Source: Emergencia timonensis (lineage in GTDB: Bacteria; Bacillota; Clostridia; Peptostreptococcales; Anaerovoracaceae). Taken from it: a stretch of 64,000 bases of DNA. Below are positions 32,650-42,216 of this stretch, piece after piece (within the stretch, counting starts at the first letter, position 1; each line of letters starts with the position of its first letter). The stretch is taken from contig NZ_FLKM01000008.1 of the NCBI RefSeq assembly GCF_900086585.1, forward strand, positions 1,623,652-1,687,651, read 5' to 3'. The notes under the pieces are model-generated. The model was not told where the DNA came from. It searched no databases and saw only the letters and a list, made by a program, of their open reading frames with translations. Made by a program: the position numbers and the translations under genes.

Positions 32650-34140
32650 ATGGGAAAGAAGATTCCGTTCTGGCAGGCGATACTGGTTATCGTGGTGACT
32701 GCCTTTAACATTTGCTATTGTCTCGGCGTACTGGAGAGTGTCTTTGGCAGCGCTTTCGCCTGCTCTTACGGCGATATCCACGTAGGCCTGATTATATCCG
32801 CCGTGTTCGCAGCCCTGGTGGCGGCTATTAACGGCTGGAAATGGCCAGTCATGGAGAAAGGGCTGCTGAAGTCCATCAACAGCACCATGCAGTCCATCCT
32901 GATCATCATCGTCACTGGCGCTCTGATCGGCTCCTGGATTCAGGCGGGCATCGTGCCGGCCATGGTCTATTATGGATTGGGAATCCTGACGCCGGGACTG
33001 TTCCTGGTGGCAAGCTGCATCATCTGCGCCATCGTCTCCCTGTCGACGGGAACTTCCTGGGGTACCTGCGGCACCGTGGGAATCGCCCTGATCGGCATCG
33101 GCGGCGGTCTGGGCATCCCTACTGGCGTCGCAGCGGGCGCGGTCATTTCCGGTGCCTATTTCGGCGACAAGATGTCCCCGCTTTCCGATACGACCAACAT
33201 GGCATCTGCCGTGGCAGGTGTCAACCTCTTTGAGCACATCCGCCACATGGTCTATACCGTGACACCGACTTTGATCATCGCCCTGGTTCTCTATGCGATC
33301 CTGGGCACCCGTTACTCGGGCAGCACGGATATGTCCCAGGTGGAGGCTATTCGCAGCGGCATCCTTGATTGTTTCAATATCAACCCGCTGCTGGTGCTGC
33401 CGCCGCTGTTCGTCATCGTCATGATCGCCCTGAAGCTCCCGGCTTTACCGGGGATGCTCTTCGGTGCGATCCTGGGAAGCATCTTTGGCGTGATCTTCCA
33501 GGGAACCCCGGTGGGGGACATCCCTGCAGTCTGGCACTACGGGTTTGAGTTTGCAGATCCGGACAGCGTCCTGCCTGAACTGGTGGAACTGCTGACCCGC
33601 GGCGGCATGGATTCCATGATGTGGACCATCCACCTGATGCTCTGCGCCCTGGCGCTGGGCGGCATCATGGACTGCACCGGCATGCTGGGCGTCATCACGG
33701 AAACCATGATGCGCCACGTGAAGAGAAGGGGCTCCGTGGTCGTCACGACCCTGTGTACGGCGATCTTCATCAACATCATCCCTGGCGACCTGTACCTGTC
33801 CATCGTCATGACAGGCAGGATGTACAAGGAGGTTTTCGAGGACATGCGGCTCAAGCGGAAGAACCTGTCCCGTATCCTGGAGGATTCGGCGACCCTGACC
33901 TCCAATCTGGTGCCGTGGAATGCCTGCGGCGCGTACATGCAGGGCGTCTTCGGCATCCCGCAGTGGGGCGCGGGCGGTTATGCACCTTATGCCTTCCTCA
34001 ATCTGATCTGCCCGTTTGTATCCGCCTTCTACGGCTTCACCGGCATCACCATGGAGAAGATGACGGAGGAAGAGTACCAGCAGATTCTGATCGAACGGGA
34101 GAAGGAACGGCAGGAAGCCCTGGCTGCTGTCGAAGCATAA
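32650..34140 (+). CDS. nhaC: NhaC-family Na+/H+ antiporter (copy 2)
   Basis: 496 aa, ATG at 32650 behind TAGGAGG. Signature regions [18 protein letters not shown] and [15 protein letters not shown] mark the NhaC family, with about twelve membrane segments. It is a distant paralogue of the antiporter at 22138. Being inside the arginine cassette, it could serve as the amino acid or ion exchanger that ArcD serves in classical arginine deiminase operons; the sequence alone cannot show this. Confidence 0.88.
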   Translation: MGKKIPFWQAILVIVVTAFNICYCLGVLESVFGSAFACSYGDIHVGLIISAVFAALVAAINGWKWPVMEKGLLKSINSTMQSILIIIVTGALIGSWIQAGIVPAMVYYGLGILTPGLFLVASCIICAIVSLSTGTSWGTCGTVGIALIGIGGGLGIPTGVAAGAVISGAYFGDKMSPLSDTTNMASAVAGVNLFEHIRHMVYTVTPTLIIALVLYAILGTRYSGSTDMSQVEAIRSGILDCFNINPLLVLPPLFVIVMIALKLPALPGMLFGAILGSIFGVIFQGTPVGDIPAVWHYGFEFADPDSVLPELVELLTRGGMDSMMWTIHLMLCALALGGIMDCTGMLGVITETMMRHVKRRGSVVVTTLCTAIFINIIPGDLYLSIVMTGRMYKEVFEDMRLKRKNLSRILEDSATLTSNLVPWNACGAYMQGVFGIPQWGAGGYAPYAFLNLICPFVSAFYGFTGITMEKMTEEEYQQILIEREKERQEALAAVEA

Positions 34141-34157
34141 ACGTTTAGAAGGAGACG

Positions 34158-35087
34158 ATGATGGAGAAGAGACAGGTAAGATGTTCTTGTTATTTAATGA
34201 TAACTGCTTTGATTTGGGGTGCAGCTTTTGTCGCCCAGAGTAAAGGCGGTGATGCCATCGGTCCCTATTCCTTCAGCTGTCTGCGTTACTTTCTGGCAGG
34301 TCTTATGATGTTGCCCCTGCGCAGCCTGTTTAATCGCTGGGGAATTACTGACTGCATGCCGCCGACGAGGAAGAATCAGAGAAATCTATGGATTGGCGGC
34401 ATCTTGTGCGGTGTGTTTCTATGCTTTGTGTCCATCTTTCAACAGCTGGGCCTGTATATGGGAACGCAGTCCGGAAAAGCTGGATTTCTCTCCTCCTGCT
34501 ATATTGTCATTGTTCCCATCCTGGGCCTGTTTCTGAAAAAGAAATGTTCCTGGAATGTCTGGCTTGCCGTCGCGGTTACGCTGGCAGGCCTCTATCTGCT
34601 TTGTATCAAAGGCTCCCTCTCTTTGCAGATGTCAGATCTTTTGATCCTTTTCGCCGCACTGATGAGTGCGTTGCACATTTTGACAGTTGACCGGTTCATG
34701 AACAAAGTCGATGTGGTCAGAATGGTGTGCATCCAGTTTTTTACGGCATCTGCGCTGGCGGCAATCCCTATGGCATGTTTTGACATAGGGATTTCTTTGG
34801 AGGGACTGCAGACCTGGGCTGAGGCACTCTTCTCCCAAGATGCGGTCTGGTCTCTCCTCTATGCAGGCGTTCTGTCGGGCGGTATCGCCTATACGCTGCA
34901 AAATCTAGGTCAGCAGGGCGTTCATCCGACCATTGCGTCTCTGCTTCTCAGCTTGGAATCAGTATTTGCTGTATTGGCAGGCTGGCTCGTCCTGGGAGAG
35001 AGCCTCAATCAGAGAGAAGTCCTGGGCTGTGTGCTGATCTTTGCAGCTATCGTCACTGCACAGATGCCTGTAAAGAAAAATTGCTAG
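34158..35087 (+). CDS. DMT-superfamily transporter (EamA family)
   Basis: 309 aa, start ATG 34158 or the adjacent ATG 34161 behind AAGGAG. Ten hydrophobic segments in two EamA repeats: the first starts at LIWGAAFVAQ, the second ends with LLSLESVFAVLAGWLVLGE. Such proteins mostly export amino acids or metabolites. It is the last gene of the cassette; its TAG stop shares the four bases CTAG (35084-35087) with the stop of the opposing phosphorylase gene. Confidence 0.85.
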   Translation: MMEKRQVRCSCYLMITALIWGAAFVAQSKGGDAIGPYSFSCLRYFLAGLMMLPLRSLFNRWGITDCMPPTRKNQRNLWIGGILCGVFLCFVSIFQQLGLYMGTQSGKAGFLSSCYIVIVPILGLFLKKKCSWNVWLAVAVTLAGLYLLCIKGSLSLQMSDLLILFAALMSALHILTVDRFMNKVDVVRMVCIQFFTASALAAIPMACFDIGISLEGLQTWAEALFSQDAVWSLLYAGVLSGGIAYTLQNLGQQGVHPTIASLLLSLESVFAVLAGWLVLGESLNQREVLGCVLIFAAIVTAQMPVKKNC

Positions 35088-35881
35088 TTCTTCTGCTGAT
35101 CGGCCAGATAGAGGGCATAAAGGGCCTCGCATCCGGCTTTGCTGAGTTTTTCTATGCTGTCGTCAGAATGCTCAAGCTGCGCGTCGGGATCGAATCTGCC
35201 TTCGTCTCCAGAGACGGTGAGCAGGTTGTCCAGGCAGACGGCGATGCCGCCGGCACGCAGTCCCCAGAGGCGGGCGAGAACCAGGACGATGCTGGCTTCC
35301 ATTTCAGCCCCATATACGTTCATCCGCTTCAAATCCTCAAAGAAATGTTCCCAGGAGGAGTGCCAATAATCGTTGAAAGACGAACCCGGGCGGGGATGGC
35401 CGGCAAAAAAGGTGTCGGCAGTGCGGGTAGTGCCCACGTGATAAGGGTATTGCAGCTCCTCCATGGCGGCAACGCAGGCGTTGATGACCTGGTAATGAGC
35501 GGCGGCAGGGTACTCCGGCGGTGCGTAGAGGTCGGTGGTGCCGTCATATCTGCAGGCGGAGTCAAAGACGATGATGTCGCCGTTCTTGATAAAGTCCTGG
35601 AAGGTGCCGCAGGTGCCGATCCGCAGGAAGGTACGTGCGCCTGCCCGAGCCAGTTCTTCCATGGCGATGGCCGTGCTGGGACAGCCCATGCCCGTACTGG
35701 TGCAGGAAATCGGCATGCCTTTGTAGGTGCCGGTATAGGTCACGTGCTCCCTGTTATCCGCTACTTGATGGGCTTCATCCCAGTAAGAAGCGACCACCTG
35801 GACTCTCTTGGGATCTCCCGGCAGCAGGACGTAAGGCGCCACATCCCCGGTATTTAATTTGGTGTGATATTGTAATGCCAT
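35084..35881 (-). CDS. Nucleoside phosphorylase (uridine phosphorylase family)
   Basis: 265 aa, ATG at 35881 behind AAGGAGG; the longer upstream frame is unsupported. It has the NP-I motifs LLPGDPKRV (phosphate site), STGMGCPSTAIAMEEL, RIGTCGTFQ and the late VYGAEMEAS (ribose site). The chain layout fits uridine phosphorylase or a broad nucleoside phosphorylase. It salvages bases from nucleosides in the cytosol. Convergent with the DMT transporter with overlapping stop codons and no space for a normal terminator. Confidence 0.87.
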   Translation of the reverse strand: MALQYHTKLNTGDVAPYVLLPGDPKRVQVVASYWDEAHQVADNREHVTYTGTYKGMPISCTSTGMGCPSTAIAMEELARAGARTFLRIGTCGTFQDFIKNGDIIVFDSACRYDGTTDLYAPPEYPAAAHYQVINACVAAMEELQYPYHVGTTRTADTFFAGHPRPGSSFNDYWHSSWEHFFEDLKRMNVYGAEMEASIVLVLARLWGLRAGGIAVCLDNLLTVSGDEGRFDPDAQLEHSDDSIEKLSKAGCEALYALYLADQQKN

Positions 35882-36306
35882 GATAAACCTCCTTATGATG
35901 CAATCGTTTCTTTCATTATACAATAATAGGAGACTTCTGACAAAGCCACTGGTATAAGCTTCTTTCTGAAATGTTGTTTGAACTGGAGGAAACGGCGCAA
36001 ATGCTGAAATAAAAGCGGGTTGACGCCGTTTTTTCCAGGTTTTGATGCGGGAAGAGATAAAAAAGAAGAAAAAATGAGGCAAAAATATAATTTATATAAT
36101 TATATAATATGAATATAATGCATAAAATCCTGCCAATTTATAAAATAAAAAGCCGATAATGGTATATATTGGAATGAATTTTCCTCATGTGATCAGTGAA
36201 TCCGGCGCCGCAGGGGTGAAATTTTGACGATTGCGCCGTTTCGAGAGAAAATAAGGACATGATTCATTCTTGAGGTAGACGGGTGATAGAAAACGCCCGG
36301 AATTCC
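35882..36306. other. AT-rich intergenic stretch, no gene recognised
   Basis: Contains the phosphorylase ribosome site and upstream region on the minus strand and a very AT-rich block (~36090-36170). No ORF with a ribosome site and no clear terminator is visible. Confidence 0.45.
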
Positions 36307-36335
36307 TTGACAAGCAAAATGGCATATTATAGAAT
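36307..36335 (+). promoter_or_regulatory. Promoter of the MATE pump leader
   Basis: Perfect TTGACA, 17-base spacer, TAGAAT. It places the transcript start near 36342 and gives a leader of about 130 bases. Confidence 0.75.
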
Positions 36336-36353
36336 GAATAGAACAGAATGGAG

Positions 36354-36452
36354 ACCTTCCCCTTCACCGGATGGGGATTACAAGGTGTTTAGGATGAGCC
36401 GTAGGTACAGCATTTGAGAAAATGCTGCAAGGCGAATCCTGAGCACTTTTTT
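36354..36452 (+). ncRNA. Structured leader RNA ending in a terminator, candidate riboswitch
   Basis: Hairpin A: ACCTTCCCC (36354-36362) pairs with GGGG (36373-36376) and AAGGT (36382-36386). A second unit runs from GTG (36385) and AGGAT (36391-36395) to ATCCT (36436-36440) and CAC (36444-36446), and encloses the perfect stem CAGCATTT-GAGA-AAATGCTG (36408-36427). Six T follow. The bases 36384-36386 are used by both hairpin A and the terminator base, so the two compete. The start codon of the MATE gene lies 22 bases after the T-run. I cannot match it to a known riboswitch class by eye. Confidence 0.6.
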
Positions 36453-36474
36453 GTTTCTAAGGAGGGAATGCAAC

Positions 36475-37794
36475 GTGAAGAGAGAATTGGGAAAAGAAAG
36501 TTTAGTCCTTGTACTCGTCCGCTTCAGTCTGCCGCTCATTCTCAGCGGTATGCTGCAGCAGCTATACAACTGGGCGGATGCCTTTATCGTAGGCAATGTA
36601 GAAGGGGAGCTGGCTTTGGCTGCCATCGGAGCGACGGGAACCGTCGTCAATTTTTATATCATGGCTATGACGGGATTCACCATGGGGCTGTCCATCCTCT
36701 TTGCTCATAAATATGGCGGAGGAGAGACGGATATCATACACCGCATTTTGTCTACCTTTGTGATGATTGTAGGATGCGCATTCTTGGCATTTACAGTCGC
36801 AGGGATGTTCTTCACATCACCCTTGCTCAGTCTGCTCAACACGCCGGGGGATATCACCGGACTGGCGAAGACCTATCTGCGGATAATCTTCATCGGCATC
36901 CCTTTTCTAGCGGTCTATAATGTTTACTTTGCGGCGCTGCGGGCGATTGGAGACAGCAAAGCGCCTTTCTGGGCAATCCTGTTTTCTTCGGTCACCAACG
37001 TACTCTTGGACATTTTGTTCGTAGCAGTGTTACGGTGGGGCGTAGAAGGCGCGGCAGCGGCGACCGTCGTCTCTCAGATTTTGATGATGGTATTCATCAT
37101 CTGTTATACGATCAAAAAGCACCCGATGCTGCGATTCCGTTTTGACAGGCATATGATGGACATGGCAACGATAAAAGAAGGATTTCGGCTGGGAATGCCG
37201 CCGATGATCCAGTCCAGCGTCGGCGCATTCGGCAGCCTGTTCCTGCAGAACTTCATGAATGGGTTTGGTACCCAGACCGTGGCAGCCATAACGACTGCTT
37301 ACCGTGTCGATACGATTATTCTGCTGCCGATCATCAATCTGGGTTCAGCCATCGCCACCATGGTCGCACAGGCAAACGGAGCCAGAGACAAGGAGCGTAT
37401 CCGAAAGTTTTTCAAAATTGGCACGCTGCTGATGATTGGGATTTCCCTGGCATTGACCGTGCTGGTGATTCCCACCGGAGGATATCTGATCTCCATGTTC
37501 GGCGTAGAAGCGGAAGCAGCAAGAATCGGACGCGACTTCTTCCAGCGCATTGCCGCTTTTTATGTGATATATGGATTGTCCATGGCAGTCCGCGGCGTAT
37601 TAGAAGGGGTAGGGGATGTGACCTTTTCCAGCATTGCCGGAATCTTGTCCCTGATTGCGAGGATCATCATGTCCTACACCCTGGTTGCCTTCAGCGGCAA
37701 CATGATCATCGCCTATGCGGAAGGTTTGTCCTGGCTGCTGCTGCTCTTGCTGTACCTGGGACGTTATATGGTGAAACGCAGAGAATTACAATAA
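36475..37794 (+). CDS. MATE-family multidrug/metabolite efflux transporter
   Basis: 439 aa. GTG at 36475 is chosen because AAGGAGG lies 8 bases upstream; the TTG-started longer frame begins within the terminator T-run. Twelve membrane segments in two six-helix halves (LGKESLVLVLVRFSLPLILS and the QSSVGAFGSLFLQNFMNGFG region) are typical. MATE pumps export cationic drugs or metabolites against Na+ or H+. It is monocistronic behind a structured leader and a strong promoter, so a ligand-controlled exporter is plausible. Confidence 0.88.
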   Translation: MKRELGKESLVLVLVRFSLPLILSGMLQQLYNWADAFIVGNVEGELALAAIGATGTVVNFYIMAMTGFTMGLSILFAHKYGGGETDIIHRILSTFVMIVGCAFLAFTVAGMFFTSPLLSLLNTPGDITGLAKTYLRIIFIGIPFLAVYNVYFAALRAIGDSKAPFWAILFSSVTNVLLDILFVAVLRWGVEGAAAATVVSQILMMVFIICYTIKKHPMLRFRFDRHMMDMATIKEGFRLGMPPMIQSSVGAFGSLFLQNFMNGFGTQTVAAITTAYRVDTIILLPIINLGSAIATMVAQANGARDKERIRKFFKIGTLLMIGISLALTVLVIPTGGYLISMFGVEAEAARIGRDFFQRIAAFYVIYGLSMAVRGVLEGVGDVTFSSIAGILSLIARIIMSYTLVAFSGNMIIAYAEGLSWLLLLLLYLGRYMVKRRELQ

Positions 37795-37797
37795 ATA

Positions 37798-37833
37798 ACG
37801 GCAGCTTCTCGGGTCAGAAGCTGCCGTTTTTCT
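37798..37833. terminator. Bidirectional terminator between the MATE gene and the ABC permease
   Basis: ACGGCAGCTTCT and AGAAGCTGCCGT make a 12-base stem with a 6-base loop and TTTTT on the right. The two genes converge here. Confidence 0.9.
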
Positions 37834-37834
37834 G

Positions 37835-39637
37835 CTATAGTTCGTTGATGGTTTCTGTGACTGCCATATTGCGAATCCGTTTTGACGGTGCATAGACTGC
37901 GGCAATCGCAGCGGCCAGAACAAATAGAAGGATGACTGCCAAGTCACCAGCGGGCAGGCTCCAGGCAGCAAAATGAAAGTGACTCGTGATGAGGAAGTAA
38001 TAGATTGCTTTGCTGATCCACAGCCCGATGATGCAGCCGACGATACAGCCGGACAAGGCATAGGTAAATGCTTCCGCAGCGATCATCTTCGTGATTTGAC
38101 GCGCATCCATTCCGACTGCCCGCATCGCCCCGTATTGTTTGATCCTGGCAGATACGCTCATGGAAATGCTGTTGACAATATTCAAGATTGTAACCAGGGT
38201 GATAATTGCCAAAAATCCATAAATACAGAACACGAAGGCCATATAAGTGCCAGAAGTGTTTTGCTCGCGCTGGTCTTTGAAGGTGTATCTGCCATCTGTG
38301 CGCTGACGGATAGCCTGGACATCCTTTTCACTCGCGTCTTTTGACAGCTGGATCATGACAAGAGAATAATTCGTTCTTCCTGTCAGACGTTCAAAGGTTT
38401 TGCCAGAAGTGATGAGGGTGATTTTTCCCCTGGTGCTGCCGTCGCTGTTGAATGGGTCGTATTTCAGCAAGCCTGCAATTTCGACATCCTTGGTGCCGAC
38501 TCGCATTTTATCACCGATCTTCAGAGGACTGTTCTGATCCCAGGTCGCCAGTACATAATTGCTGTCACCGTAAACCATTGAAATGTCGCTGCCCTTTTTC
38601 AGCATGTCGTCTTCGGTCAGACAGTCTAAATCAAACTTGTCATAAGAAATGATGTCGATGGGTTGCACTTTCTTCTCATTCAGTTCGGCTTTTACATCAA
38701 AAGCGCTCTTGCGCCCGAAGACGCGTTTTACACCGTCCATACCGCCGATGGTGTTCAGGAGCCCTTGATCGATGGGTTCAGAGCGGCGGCCTGCAATGGA
38801 GATATCGTAGGTATTAGAGTATTGTGGCATCAGGTAGTTGACAAAATCGATCAAAACTGAAAAACTGAGAAACAGTATGATGCTGAGGGCAAAGGAGCCT
38901 GTCATCAGGATCAGGTTTTTCTTCGTAGATAGGGCGTGTCGGACGCCGAGTGCCGTGTCGATTTTGAACATATTTTTCCTGACTCCATGGTGTACTCCGC
39001 TTGTGATCTCTGCGTTTCCCGAAACCGCGGAGGCAGGAGATACCCTGGCGGCACGCTTTGCCGGAGACCTGGCGGCAATCAGTACAGTGACGATGCCGAT
39101 AACGATACCGCTGATGATGCCGATGACGCTGATCCCGAAGAGTGGGATATGAGAAAATTCTTCTCCTACGAGAAACCGCAAAACAGCACAGAGACCCCAC
39201 GTGGTTACAATGCCGAGACCGAGACCGATGGGAACCGCCGTTTTGCACCAATTGAGCGCCTCTAGTCTGACAAAGCGCACGATCTGCTGTTTGCTCATGC
39301 CGATACAGCGCATCATGCCAAAGAATTTTGTGCGCTGGGCAACGTTGCTGTTGATACTGCTTGAGATCATCAGAACACCTGCAATCAGTATGAGGACAAA
39401 CAGAACGCTTGCGGACAGATAGAGAGATTGTCCCATGGCGCTATCCGTGATATCCTGCATATTCAGACCATCATGCTTTTCCAGCAACCGCTGCTGTTCC
39501 ATTCTGATTCCCATATCTGCCATACTGAAAACAGCAGTTACCAGGAATACCGCAAAGATGATACAGAGAAGGGTCATGCGGTTCTGCCTTTTGTGGACTT
39601 TTGCAGAGATGGGGATTAAACTGAGATAACTTTTCAT
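37835..39637 (-). CDS. FtsX-like ABC transporter permease (Bce/MacB-like)
   Basis: 600 aa. ATG at 39637 overlaps the stop of the ATPase gene (ATGA), with GGGAGG upstream. An N-terminal membrane helix, two FtsX-type membrane blocks (around 70-200 and 450-600) and a ~190-residue extracytoplasmic domain between them are visible. RCIGMSKQQIVRFVRLEA and RAVGMDARQITKMIAAEA are the paired FtsX coupling motifs. With its ATPase and the neighbouring two-component system it forms a Bce-type unit, usually for sensing and resisting cell-envelope peptides. Substrate unknown. Confidence 0.85.
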   Translation of the reverse strand: MKSYLSLIPISAKVHKRQNRMTLLCIIFAVFLVTAVFSMADMGIRMEQQRLLEKHDGLNMQDITDSAMGQSLYLSASVLFVLILIAGVLMISSSINSNVAQRTKFFGMMRCIGMSKQQIVRFVRLEALNWCKTAVPIGLGLGIVTTWGLCAVLRFLVGEEFSHIPLFGISVIGIISGIVIGIVTVLIAARSPAKRAARVSPASAVSGNAEITSGVHHGVRKNMFKIDTALGVRHALSTKKNLILMTGSFALSIILFLSFSVLIDFVNYLMPQYSNTYDISIAGRRSEPIDQGLLNTIGGMDGVKRVFGRKSAFDVKAELNEKKVQPIDIISYDKFDLDCLTEDDMLKKGSDISMVYGDSNYVLATWDQNSPLKIGDKMRVGTKDVEIAGLLKYDPFNSDGSTRGKITLITSGKTFERLTGRTNYSLVMIQLSKDASEKDVQAIRQRTDGRYTFKDQREQNTSGTYMAFVFCIYGFLAIITLVTILNIVNSISMSVSARIKQYGAMRAVGMDARQITKMIAAEAFTYALSGCIVGCIIGLWISKAIYYFLITSHFHFAAWSLPAGDLAVILLFVLAAAIAAVYAPSKRIRNMAVTETINEL

Positions 39638-40317
39638 TCGCGGCACCTCCCAAAATCGGTCAGCACGCCGTCAGACACCTGCAATACACGGTCTGCTGCC
39701 TGTGCGGTACTGCGGCTGTGAGTGATCATGACGATGGTCTGCTCATATTCTCGGGATGCTTCCTTTAACAGCGCAATGACTTCGTGGCTGTTCTGGGTGT
39801 CCAGATTTCCCGTGGGCTCGTCCGCCAGAATCAAAGCCGGCCGGGTGATCAAAGCGCGCCCGATGGCCACGCGCTGCTGCTGTCCGCCAGATAATTGACT
39901 CGGCAGATGGTGGCGGCGTTCCTTCAGATTGAGCACCGTAAGCAATTCCTCCAGATAATTTTTGTCTGGCTTCTGATAGTCCAGTAATACGGGGAATATG
40001 ATGTTCTGCTCAACGGTCAGCTCGGGAATCAGATTAAAGCTCTGAAAAATAAAGCCGATGTTTCTGCGGCGGAAGATGGTCAGCTTTTTGTCCTTCATCG
40101 CAAAAATATCTTTTCCGCCGATGAATACCTTGCCAGAGGTAGGGACGTCCAAGGCACCGATCATATTGAGAAGGGTAGTCTTTCCCGATCCCGATTCACC
40201 GACAACAGCGACAAATTCTCCTTTTGGCACAGTGAAGCTTGCGTTTCTTAACGCATGGACGGCGGCTTCACCGCGCCCATAGGTCTTTGATATTGATTTG
40301 ACTTCCAATAAACTCAT
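39634..40317 (-). CDS. ABC transporter ATPase (Bce/MacB/LolD-like)
   Basis: 227 aa, ATG at 40317 behind AGAGGTG. Walker [11 protein letters not shown]-loop [11 protein letters not shown], signature [15 protein letters not shown], Walker [13 protein letters not shown] and H-loop MITHS are intact. It is the ATPase of the permease that starts at its stop codon. Confidence 0.93.
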   Translation of the reverse strand: MSLLEVKSISKTYGRGEAAVHALRNASFTVPKGEFVAVVGESGSGKTTLLNMIGALDVPTSGKVFIGGKDIFAMKDKKLTIFRRRNIGFIFQSFNLIPELTVEQNIIFPVLLDYQKPDKNYLEELLTVLNLKERRHHLPSQLSGGQQQRVAIGRALITRPALILADEPTGNLDTQNSHEVIALLKEASREYEQTIVMITHSRSTAQAADRVLQVSDGVLTDFGRCRE

Positions 40318-40390
40318 AGAATAAACACCTCTTTTGATTTTGATATTTCAAATCATATCAAAACAATCCTACGGCATTATGACTCTTATC

Positions 40391-41431
40391 CTACAATTTT
40401 GTAGGAATTAAAAAGGTGAGTGTAAAAGTGGTGCCGGCGCCAGGTTGGCTGTCCACTTCAATGGTACCGCTGTGGGCTTCGATGATGGCTTTTGCCAGAG
40501 GAAGGCCCAGGCCGATCCCCTGAGTGTCTTTGGAAAAGCGGCTGCGATAAAATCTTTTGAAAATATGGGGCAGGTCCTCAGGGTGGATGCCGCTTCCGTT
40601 GTCCTTTATGATGATCTGGAGCATAGAAGGGAAGGTGCGCCAGGCGATGCTTACAAAATCACCCGCCTGCATATGGTCGAGAGCGTTTTTTACGATGTTG
40701 CCGACTGCTTCGGTCATCCAACTGCGGTCGCACAGAAAGGGAACGTCATCGCCTTCGGATAAGGTGATGGTCTTATTTTCCTGTTGGGCGCGAAAGAGGA
40801 ACTGATTCCTTACACTTTCCAGCAGTTGGGATACGGATGTGAAAGACTTTTCTAAGCAGATGGTGCCAGCGTCCAGCTTGGTGATTTTGAGAAGGCTCTG
40901 CACCAGGGCTTCGATTCTGTCAAGCTCTTGCTCGGAAAGGGTTAGAAACTCTTTGATAGTCGGAAACTCTGCTGCCTCCTCCTGAAGAATACCGTTGTAG
41001 ATATTGAGGGCGGCCAGGGGTGTTTTCAGTTGATGTGAAATATCTGATATCGTATTCTTTAGGAATGCTTTTGAGTTCGTCTCGTTTTCTGCGTGGGCAT
41101 TGAGGATAGAAACCAGTGTATTCACCTCATGGAACAGGCGGTATAGCTGCCCCTCGTCATCACATTCGATGCGTGCATCTTTATCCCCGGAAAGGTATCC
41201 TGTGATCTGGGAGACGGCATCTTCCATGATTTTGTTCTGTTCGCTGAAATACCTGTAACAGAGTATCAATATGGCGACACTTATGGCCAGGCCTGAGAGA
41301 AGCACATAGAATGCAGCATATTTGACGTCAAAGCTTATCAGCAGCATCGCAGCCGACAAAAATGCCAGCAGGCAGAGTGCGATGGAGACAAATAGGCATT
41401 TGATTTTCTGATTTACGAAGATCTTCATCAT
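40391..41431 (-). CDS. Sensor histidine kinase, intramembrane-sensing type
   Basis: 346 aa. ATG 41431 or 41428, behind GGTTGAGG and five to eight bases after the regulator stop. Two membrane helices in the first ~60 residues are joined by a very short loop, so there is no extracellular sensor domain. HAMP-like linker, then DISHQLKTPLAAL with the phospho-acceptor H133, and the ATP-binding boxes NIVKNALDH (N), DNGSGI (G1) and GIGLGLPL (G2). This build fits kinases that take their signal from a partner ABC permease. It lies just upstream of such a transporter on the same strand. Confidence 0.9.
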   Translation of the reverse strand: MMKIFVNQKIKCLFVSIALCLLAFLSAAMLLISFDVKYAAFYVLLSGLAISVAILILCYRYFSEQNKIMEDAVSQITGYLSGDKDARIECDDEGQLYRLFHEVNTLVSILNAHAENETNSKAFLKNTISDISHQLKTPLAALNIYNGILQEEAAEFPTIKEFLTLSEQELDRIEALVQSLLKITKLDAGTICLEKSFTSVSQLLESVRNQFLFRAQQENKTITLSEGDDVPFLCDRSWMTEAVGNIVKNALDHMQAGDFVSIAWRTFPSMLQIIIKDNGSGIHPEDLPHIFKRFYRSRFSKDTQGIGLGLPLAKAIIEAHSGTIEVDSQPGAGTTFTLTFLIPTKL

Positions 41432-41436
41432 ATACC

Positions 41437-42123
41437 TCAACCTTTCGTGTTCCACTTATAACCCATGCGGCGGACTGTGACAATTCGTCTTGGTTCTGCA
41501 GGATTGTCCTCAATTTTTGTGCGCAGCCTGCGGATATAGACAGTGAGGGAATTGTTATCGATATAGTTTTCGTCACAATCCCACAATTTACTCAAGATCC
41601 GTTCTGGTGAAAGCACTGCATCGGGGTTTTCCATGAACAGACACAGCAATTTGTATTCACTGGCAGTCAGGTCAAGGAGCGCGCCGTTTTTGTAAACCTC
41701 TCTTTGCAGCATCCGTATCCTTATGTCATGTGAGTGCAGTTCTGCAGCCTGCTGACTGAAATTCTCACTCCTGCGGAGCAGGGCGTTGATCCTCGAGAGG
41801 AATACGGCCAGTTTAAAAGGTTTTGTCATATAATCGTCGCCTCCGATATCCAGACCCATGATGATGTCGGTTTCTTCGTCGGCAGCGGTGAGGAACAGGA
41901 TGGGGACTTTTGAAGTCTGACGTATTTTCTTGCACAGGTCAAAGCCGCAGCCGTCGGGAAGAGATACGTCCAATATAACAAGATCATATCTTCCGTCAAC
42001 CCATAATGTGTTTGCTTCTTGCGTCGTACGAGCAACGTCTATCTCGTATCCCTGTTTTTTGAGGGCAAAAGAAAGGCCGTTGATCAGGCTCAGATCATCT
42101 TCCACTAAAAAAAGTCTCTTCAT
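41437..42123 (-). CDS. OmpR/PhoB-family response regulator
   Basis: 228 aa, ATG at 42123 behind AGGAGAACC. Receiver domain at 1-120, with acidic pair E8-D9-D10, phospho-acceptor D52 in VILDVSLPDG and a conserved TKPF lysine. The C-terminal winged helix (~130-226) contains LTASEYKLLCLFMENPD and DNNSLTVYIRRLRTKIE. First gene of a four-gene unit: regulator, kinase, ATPase, permease. Confidence 0.92.
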   Translation of the reverse strand: MKRLFLVEDDLSLINGLSFALKKQGYEIDVARTTQEANTLWVDGRYDLVILDVSLPDGCGFDLCKKIRQTSKVPILFLTAADEETDIIMGLDIGGDDYMTKPFKLAVFLSRINALLRRSENFSQQAAELHSHDIRIRMLQREVYKNGALLDLTASEYKLLCLFMENPDAVLSPERILSKLWDCDENYIDNNSLTVYIRRLRTKIEDNPAEPRRIVTVRRMGYKWNTKG

Positions 42124-42163
42124 TGGTTCTCCTCATTCTTTCGTCAAAATAGGTCCAGTAACG

Positions 42164-42196
42164 AAAAACGGCATAGCAAAAGCTACGCCGTTTCTA
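42164..42196 (-). terminator. gdhA terminator
   Basis: AAACGGCATAGC and GCTACGCCGTTT pair across AAAA with one mismatch. On the minus strand, the direction of gdhA, five T follow. Confidence 0.85.
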
Positions 42197-42216
42197 ATAA
42201 CAATCTTATGAGATTT

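Noticed and set aside
36385..36452. Assignment of the MATE leader to a known riboswitch class (c-di-GMP, guanidine, TPP, purine, preQ1)
   Set aside because: None of the conserved core sequences of those classes could be found by eye; left as unclassified.
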